64,000 nt of DNA, taken from NCBI RefSeq assembly GCF_013426205.1, contig NC_089426.1, positions 3,596,001-3,660,000 on the forward strand. The letters run 5' to 3'. The DNA is from Metarhizium brunneum (lineage: Eukaryota; Ascomycota; Sordariomycetes; Hypocreales; Clavicipitaceae). Position numbers and translations under genes: made by a program. The notes under the pieces are model-generated. The model had not been told where the DNA came from and searched no databases. It saw only the letters and a program-made list of their open reading frames with translations. Of the stretch, positions 57,641 to 64,000 are shown piece by piece. Positions within the stretch are counted from its first letter, which is position 1, and each line of letters begins with the position of its first letter.

Positions 57641-60600
57641 TGTCGACGCGTGCAATTGCTGCGGTTGGGACTCTGCCACGGACAATGGACGTTGGGGTGA
57701 GAGATTGTGAAGCTTTCGGTCCGTCCTCGGATGAAAACCGTCAATGACGTTGGGGTGATGGAGCTATTTTCGGCAGTGGCGGGACCCACATGAGGTACCA
57801 GCACTGCTCCGCATGATGGTTTTGCGGAAGGTGGGAAAGGAAGATGCCCAGGTGTATTCTTTGGCGCAGAATATTCTACGCGAAATGCTAAAATGACAGG
57901 AAAGCAGAGTCCTGGATAGTCAGGGGGCATTACTACCACTTCCCATCTGTGATATTTACTCATAATGCGTTCTTGGACTCGTCTTGGCCGGATACACTTT
58001 CCCAAGCACCTGCATTTAGCGGCAGAAAATATCCGTCTACCAATAAGCTTACACCAGTGTACTACTATAGTATATTTCGGTATAGAGCGTGATTGCTAGG
58101 TACCCAGCCGGTTCAAATACTTTTTGCCTTTTACAAGAGGCAGGTAGTGAAATGGTAGGCAGTAAAGGTGATAATCAATGCGTCACACGCTGGCGGTCAT
58201 TCCTAATCCATCTTGTAAAGCGAGAGGGTGGAAGCTCACACACGGCAAGTCATTCTTGCGTTGTGCGTTGATGGCGTCGTGTGAAAACCCAATCTCGGGG
58301 GCTGGTGGAGGACCTTTTGTAACTCGTGCTGGCTTTCGGCATTTGCTGGCGCTACGGGTGGAATGTGGCCATTAGGAGTGTGATTGACAATGACAGGTTG
58401 CTCAAAGGTCAACGTGAAGCTGGCGGAGCGCGACGAGGGGCTGGAAGTAAACTCCGCATGGGATATCTAGCACAGGCTGCATGTGTGGCAGGATATATTT
58501 GGCCCATTGCCAAGTATGCACTAGGCTGCTGTTGTACGTAGTACAGTGGTGTCAATAGTATTTTGCTCAGACCACTAGTATCAGCTCCGTAATAGGACGT
58601 AGTATTCCGCGTACCCCAATCTGAATTGCTCCACGCCAAGAGTACGAAAACTTCCGCCGTGGAAGCGCACCTAATGAATAGTATCAATATGTAGTACAGC
58701 ATTGTGTATGTCCTCGCAACCCGGCCCGGACTGCGACCTGTGCGTGCTAGCTAGCTGATCTGGCCCCCGAGTCAAGCGCTTCAGGAAGACGTGGCGAAGT
58801 AGAGGCATAATTCATGCCTCTGTAAATGGACGGGGTTGCCGTGTCGAAAGTTCCACCGGACCGCTGGAGACCGCTGGCCGGTCCGGCAAATTGCTCACTT
58901 ACCAAAAGGCAGAAATGCAAAAAGATTTTTTTTAAAAGAAGAATATTGCCCAAAGACATTGTGCCAATGCACATGCGCACGTGAATCCTCAAGTAGTCGA
59001 GGGGTCCTAGCGCACTAGACAGGCTGTACGGTTACTCGGGCCTCGGCCATGGCCTGATGATAGTCGTTGGACTTGCTTTTATGACCAAGTTTTCCGTGTT
59101 GCGTGCTCACTTGGGTCACTTGCTGACATTGCTGGGTTGGCTGTTTTCCAGGTTTGTCCCCTTGCCGGTGTCGCGCACGCTCATTCCCAGTCCGTCTGGT
59201 GCTGTGAAAGGTTGATGTCAGACTTCAGTCCATCGGCGGGCCCCATCAATTGATTCTGGATGGATCAATTACTCCGTAGTGCCATGATATGATTCCACCA
59301 GACCCGTCCCATCAGCCCCATCAGTCCGCCAATAGTGCCAGCAGTCTAGGCCGTTTCCAACGATTCCTGCGAACCAGACCAGTTGACGTTTGAACCGTCG
59401 ACCCCTTCCGAGGCGTCATGCTGCCGACTGCGGGTCGTGCCGTCACCCAAGTTGCCAACGACGGCAAGTTACTAAAGTACTAGCTGGCCTCGGACGGGAC
59501 GAGACCGGACGGACGGGGGCACATCGTGGCACCTGCGCCAACTGAACATTGAATGCTCGGCAGCTCACTGGGCGGTCAAGAATGCGATTGACCGTTGGCA
59601 GTGCTGTTGGCCACTGCCCAAGTCTCCCAGGTGCCGTCAACAATCTGGCCATGCGTTCTATACGTACGCGACCAGACACTTTGCAGGGCTCGAGCGCCCG
59701 CGGTTCGGCAACATTCAAGTCTGTCTGCATGCCTGCACGTACCAACCATCTATGTGACGACGATGCACCCTTCCAAAGTTCTCGATGGGTGCACAGCATG
59801 GCACAGTGATTCCAAAGCCCGGCCGCCACGGATCCCCCGTGTCTTCTGAACCAATTGACCTAGTAGTATCCGTGCCTCGTGAGGGCTCGCGACTCAGTCG
59901 GCCAGCTCAGTCGGTCAGTCAAGGATCATCAAGGCGCCCAACATCGAGGTTCAACGGTCCATGTCTGCATGTGGTGCTCTCTGGGGGCGCTAAGTCGTTT
60001 CCAGGCCTCTATGCACTGTGTGCTGCGCCAACAGCCACCACCACTTCCACCACCAGAACAGAACCGCCAGCCTCGAGTCAACCTCGACGTTCCTGTCCCC
60101 TCATCCCTGCCATCTGTCCCAAGCCGTAACCATGGCCAACCACCCATGTTCCATTTTCAGCAGCACCTCGCTGATGAAGCGAAACATCAAAGGTATTTGA
60201 GCATTTGGGCAACCTGCAGGTCTCTTCTTCTTGCTGCCGCGTCCCTGGTCTGCGTGCAGATTCAGATCCTCCTCGTACTACTCCGTACATCCCTCTCCTC
60301 GCCCTGGAATCCTGCCTGCCAACTTGGCCAACCCTGCCCACCTTTTCCCGCCGTCCATCCGCCATCATCTCTTGGTGCCAATCTTGCACGCTGAATGATT
60401 TTCCCTGACTTCTGTCCGAGGGCTCGTTCGACCTCGTTTCTTCTTTCGACCCCGGCCTCCTCCTCCTAAACGGAGCACTATGCACAATTGAGCTCCAACG
60501 CTACCCAATTCATCCGACCCTGGCTCTCCCAAGCCACGAGAGCTCCAGTTTTCTCACCTACCCCGGTCATCAACGCGTATACGCAGTACTACTACTACTA

Positions 60601-60907
60601 CGGAGTACTAGTGCAGAGTGCAGCGTACGGAGCAACTACCTAGTTGCCAGGCATTTGCTCTCCTTTCCCACTGGCCTGGTCTCGCCTGTCTTGATACGAG
60701 GACAGACTGAAGCTCTACTCCGTCATCTTGTTCACCACTCACTGGTCCCGGCCTATCGCGATAAGCTGCCATTGATCACGACGTTTTTTGCCCGTCAAGC
60801 TGTCTGTGACTGCTGCCAGTCACGACGCCTTCCCGAGCTCAGGATCTCCTGTTGGCTCACCTCTCGATATTCTCGACATTCTCGGCCTACCCCAAAATTC
60901 TGTCGTC
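57641..60907. other. 3.3-kb gene-poor stretch
   Basis: Promoter of etr1 on the left and, on the right (about 60,000-60,907), C/T-rich DNA that looks like promoter and leader of the next gene. Contains TACTCCGTA at 59270-59278 and 60279-60287 and TACGGAGTA at 60599-60607 next to a (CTA)n run (60588-60600). Overlapping frames near 59.5-60.5 kb have no motif. Confidence 0.45.
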
Positions 60908-61519
60908 ATGCCTGCTCGCGTCAATGGCTCGGCCAAGCCTCGGTTTGAGCTTCCCGCGCTCGACTTGAACTTCGGGAGCATCACCGACGGCACCAGTATC
61001 CCCCCTCCTCCAGATTCGCCCAAGGTGCCCACGCCGCCCCAGACACCTCCTCCGACAAAGAAGACCGACTCCGCCGTGGTCAGTGGGCATGAGACCGACA
61101 AGTCTACACCACCAAACAATGGTAATATTGCCGGAACCAAACGACCCGCGGATGAGGCGCCCCTGAGCCCCGCTGGCTCTGCTAGACAGGGCAGCCTCCG
61201 CAAACTACTTAGTAGGAATATGCTGAACACTAGTTTTGTAGAGGGCAATGTGGCTTCGTTGGACAATGGTAGCCTGGCCGCCGGTAGCAGACCTCCTAGC
61301 CGCGGCGGCAGCAGCGTCGTGGGCGGACGAAAATCGAGGCGGAGCAGCTGGTTTGGCCTCTTCAAAAGCGGCGAATCCAAGCGATCAAGCATCCTGTTTG
61401 ATGATGTCCCTTCACCTCGAAAACCAACCGGGCCTCCCCCACCGATGATCCCGGAGCTTAAGGACCTCGAAAAAGATGAAGGAAGCCTGGGGAATGACCT
61501 CTTTAAAAACATCAAGTGA
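60908..61519 (+). CDS. Unrecognised Ser/Pro-rich protein
   Basis: 203 aa from ATG 60908 (GTCATGCC). It begins MPARVNGSAKPRFELPALDL, continues with Pro-rich sequence (VPTPPQTPPPTKK), a short basic-hydrophobic segment SLRKLLSRNML, an Arg/Ser-rich patch GGRKSRRSSWFGLFKSG (possible kinase sites RRSS and KRSS), and a proline motif GPPPPMIPELKDLEKDE near the C-terminus. No membrane segment or known domain. The steady frame, the codon use and the sharp switch to non-coding after the stop support a real gene. The frame is open upstream to 60788 without ATG, so an upstream exon cannot be excluded. Function unknown; the motifs suggest a phosphorylated adaptor. Confidence 0.65.
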   Translation: MPARVNGSAKPRFELPALDLNFGSITDGTSIPPPPDSPKVPTPPQTPPPTKKTDSAVVSGHETDKSTPPNNGNIAGTKRPADEAPLSPAGSARQGSLRKLLSRNMLNTSFVEGNVASLDNGSLAAGSRPPSRGGSSVVGGRKSRRSSWFGLFKSGESKRSSILFDDVPSPRKPTGPPPPMIPELKDLEKDEGSLGNDLFKNIK

Positions 61520-62436
61520 CGAGAATCCTATTGACCGTGGTGCCGTACTCGCACAATCAACGCCTTTTATACACGAAACCCACCTTAGCAGTGTCCCCAT
61601 CCCTTAACTCAACACATCGGGAACAACGCCTTTCACATAACCCATACAACTGGACGAGCGACGACGCATCCGAGGCGACTTACCGACCAATCTTTTGAAC
61701 CAAAGCTTTTCCTAGTATTTTATTGTTCCATATCTTATTTCATCGAGATCCCACCAGAGCCTGTCAGAGTCGGGAGAATACACAGTAACGACGGGGGGAA
61801 AACGAAGGGGAGTGGTATACAGACACAGGAGTAGAGAAGGTTTGGGAGAAGACCTTTCAAGGTGGTTGATCTAGATACCCAGCTCTTTCGAGAGCATCTT
61901 CATCTGACCGGTTACGCGACTTGCGAATTCTTTCTTTACATCATTTGTTCGACTTTCGTTTCCCCATTATTTGGTCGATTTTACCTGGGCGTCGCATTGG
62001 CCATGATGCCGTTTTGGCCCTTATTTGCATGGGCTAGAAGAAGCGAGAGGGAAATCAAAAAAAAAGTTCTGGGACGCAGTGGCTGGGCACAAGAAACCTC
62101 ACTGTTTTATTTGCGTGTATATTTTGTCAGGAAGAATGAACAATTTGGAATGCTAGCTGAAGGGCGTGGCAGTGGACGAGCTCTCAGATCTTGGAGCCTA
62201 GCTTGTTGAAATTGAGATTCTAAACGAGCAAGAACTCTGCCATTTCCAAGGCCATTTACGCTTTACTACAGACAGAATCCATTCAGAGCTCGATATTTTG
62301 TCAGCGAAATATACACTAATTCTCAAATTTGCGACTTTGCGACCCAACCAAATGACGAAAACTAGTCACAGAGCCTGTGTTGTTAAGTTCCCGAAGATAC
62401 AAAAGCTAACGAGACTGCAGCTTGAACAGAGCAAAG
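61520..62436. other. Convergent 3' regions
   Basis: Between the Ser/Pro-rich protein gene (+) and the SDR gene (-). A frame at 61862-62209 (+) is partly hydrophobic but begins with GTG and matches nothing. No gene supported. Confidence 0.5.
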
Positions 62437-63502
62437 TTAGACTCGTAGGCTGTTCGCCTTCAAGTCAGCCAGGAATGTTTCCTCAGCCTTCAGATACCCG
62501 CCCACGGTTGAGTTAATTAGATCTTCAGAAGCACCAGCAAACCTGGGTAGAATTCGGGTACCCGAAGCTAGGACTTCCAATATCGTTCCGTCGCCCATCT
62601 TCTCATCCACTACCAACTGATACATGGCCTGGGCGACGTCCTGCAAATCGATCCAAGCCATGTTGTCGCTCATGTCTTTTGACATGGTGAATCCCTGATC
62701 CCATATCGAAGTCTCCAGCCAAACCAGTCAGCGGTAAGTTGTGATGACGAACGGGAGGATATATCGGCAGCCAACATACCTTGACCGGACCGGGAGCCAC
62801 AGCGCTCACCCGAATCCCCAGCGCGTCGCGAAGGGGGGCCATGCACGACACAAACCCGTGGATGCCATGTTTTGTCGTGTGGTACAACGGCCGAATCGGC
62901 GTGTCTAAATAACCCGCGATGCTTCCCACAAGCACCAAGCAGCCTTTCTGCCGATTCGTGGTCCAGTGCCCAATGGCCATCTGGCTCAGTCGAAGTGGCG
63001 CGGTGAGATTCAAGTCAATGACGGCGTAATGGCCTGGCTCTGCATCGCCGGCGTCTCGCGACTGCGTATCAGGATTGGTGTCGGTCTTGGGGGCGTTCCA
63101 GAAACTGCTCCACGCTGGCTCGAAGATGCCCGCGCCGGGTACTACAATGTCCACCTTGCCGTGGGTTTTGACGGCCGTCTCCCACAACAGGCTGAGCTGT
63201 GGCCAGGATGTAACGTCTGTTTTGTGAAACGAGACAAACGGCCTTGGGCCATCGACTGCGCGGGGGTCGTCTTGGCGGTACTCCTCGAGAAGCTGTGTGG
63301 CTTCGGGGCGGAGGCTGATGTCGGCAATGACAACAGAACAGCCCTTGCTAAGGAGGAGTTTCACAAAGCACAGACATATGCCTGTTGTTGGGTCTTGTCA
63401 AGATGCGGTCCTCTGGGTTTGGTTATTTGACATGCGGCTCTTTTACATACCTGAACCGCCACCGGTAACAATGGCGCTTTTGCCAGTTAATTCCAGGGCC
63501 AT
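62437..63502 (-). CDS. Short-chain dehydrogenase/reductase (15-PGDH-like classical SDR)
   Basis: Three exons on the minus strand: 63502-63451, 63381-62780 and 62712-62437; 309 aa, phases 1 and 0. The dinucleotide motif spans the first splice: SAIVTGGGSGICL, where the last Gly of TGxxxGxG is Cys. Then come VVIADISLRPE (an acidic residue after the second strand, favouring NAD), the catalytic serine in VLVGSIAGYL and the pair YHTTK, followed by VSAVAPGPVKTSIWDQ. Domain order and length fit the fungal SDRs related to 15-hydroxyprostaglandin dehydrogenase. Substrate unknown. The intron-2 acceptor GGAG is not the usual CAG/TAG but is the one that keeps frame and restores VKTSIW. Confidence 0.87.
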
Positions 63503-63876
63503 GTTAACTCAGAAATGGGACGGATTCGTTTGGATGGTGCTCTTGTTTCTTCTCCTCCGGATCAAGCGTGCTACAACAAAAAGGGAGAACACAGGAGGCA
63601 GAATGGGGTTGAGCACGTACGAAAATTGCCTGGCGAGCCCGTGTTTCTTATCAGTGTGTTCCGTTCGGATGACGCCTCAGGGATATAAGTGCGATGAGCT
63701 CTTTTTAATTGGAGCCACGACCAGTTTGGAATAGGCACAAGATATGCCAGCTGAAAAAATCGGATCACCTGGTTGTTATTTTCTTTTTACTAGTAATATT
63801 GCGTTGTACTGCATTTTAGACTTGTACATTGTCAGATCTCATAAAAGAGTTTCGACCTTTCCCCTCGTCCTCGGTC
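63503..63876. other. Intergenic at the right edge
   Basis: Promoter region of the SDR gene and probably of a divergent gene beginning near the window end. No gene seen. Confidence 0.45.
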
Positions 63877-64000
63877 ATGATTACCTGCCCTGCATCCGAC
63901 TCATCCTCTGGTCTTCCCGGTCGACATGCCCAGCCATCAACGAACCTCAATGTCTCTGCCGACCAAGCGCGCTTCATCAACGTCAATCGCAGTGGTACCA
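63877..64000 (+). CDS. Possible 5' end of a gene cut by the window edge
   Basis: From ATG 63877 the frame stays open to the last base (41 codons, MITCPASDSSSGLPGRHAQP...). A second ATG at 63926 (GACATGCC) opens another frame that also reaches the edge (MPSHQRTSMSLPTKRASSTS...) and looks more like a disordered fungal N-terminus. Upstream DNA is C/T-rich with little G, like the leaders of other genes here. Which frame is real cannot be told from this window. Confidence 0.3.
   Translation, partial: MITCPASDSSSGLPGRHAQPSTNLNVSADQARFINVNRSGT

Noticed and set aside
59879..60394. 171-codon plus-strand frame near 60 kb
   Set aside because: Ser/Pro/Leu-rich translation of C/T-rich leader DNA; overlapping frames in both directions are equally long.

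Overview
The window is nuclear DNA of a filamentous ascomycete, most likely a sordariomycete of the order Hypocreales. Protein-coding genes are split by many short introns (about 55-100 nt) with fungal donors and acceptors, there are no operons, and the proteins match Pezizomycotina families: the V-ATPase c' subunit Vma11 (fungus-specific), Pal1, a Rho1 GEF with DEP/DH/PH/CNH layout, and a tRNA-Glu(UUC) gene with an anticodon-loop intron. I could assemble 20 protein genes with splice sites checked for phase, one tRNA gene, and one possible gene cut by the right edge. All gene structures are my own reading; none was checked by alignment or RNA data.

Layout. 0-5 kb: a tail-anchored inositol 5-phosphatase (+) and a PKA-type catalytic subunit (-), tail to tail. 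4.6-9.6 kb: gene-poor, with the tRNA gene at 8.0 kb. 9.6-17 kb: a GRAM/TBC/EF-hand Rab GAP (+), a Nudix hydrolase (-) and an atypical SDR (+). 16.8-20.8 kb: gene-poor. 20.8-30.2 kb: Pal1 (+), a degenerate Rad51/RecA-fold protein (+) and the Rho1 GEF (-). 33.3-35.6 kb: Vma11 (+) and an unrecognised proline-rich protein (-). 35.6-38.9 kb: gene-poor. 38.9-51.1 kb: Nse4 (+), an unrecognised membrane protein with an in-frame stop near its 5' end (+), a DUF4336 protein (+), a GPI-type surface protein (+) and Vps34 (+). 51.6-57.6 kb: RCC1 (-) and Aurora kinase (+), divergent, then mitochondrial enoyl reductase Etr1 (-). 57.6-60.9 kb: gene-poor. 60.9-63.5 kb: an unrecognised Ser/Pro-rich protein (+) and an SDR (-). 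The last ~120 bases may begin another gene.

Functionally these are mostly housekeeping genes of eukaryotic cell biology: phosphoinositides and trafficking (5-phosphatase, Vps34, TBC GAP, Vma11), polarity and wall signalling (Rho1 GEF, Pal1, PKA), and chromosome biology (Nse4, RCC1, Aurora, Rad51-like). I see no biosynthetic cluster, intact transposon, CRISPR array or obvious defence system. The observations most worth following are two short interspersed motifs confined to non-coding DNA (15 exact copies of TACGGAGTA/TACTCCGTA and five of the palindrome TAC[CT]TA[AG]GTA), the gene with the in-frame stop, and three enzyme-fold proteins whose signature residues are replaced.
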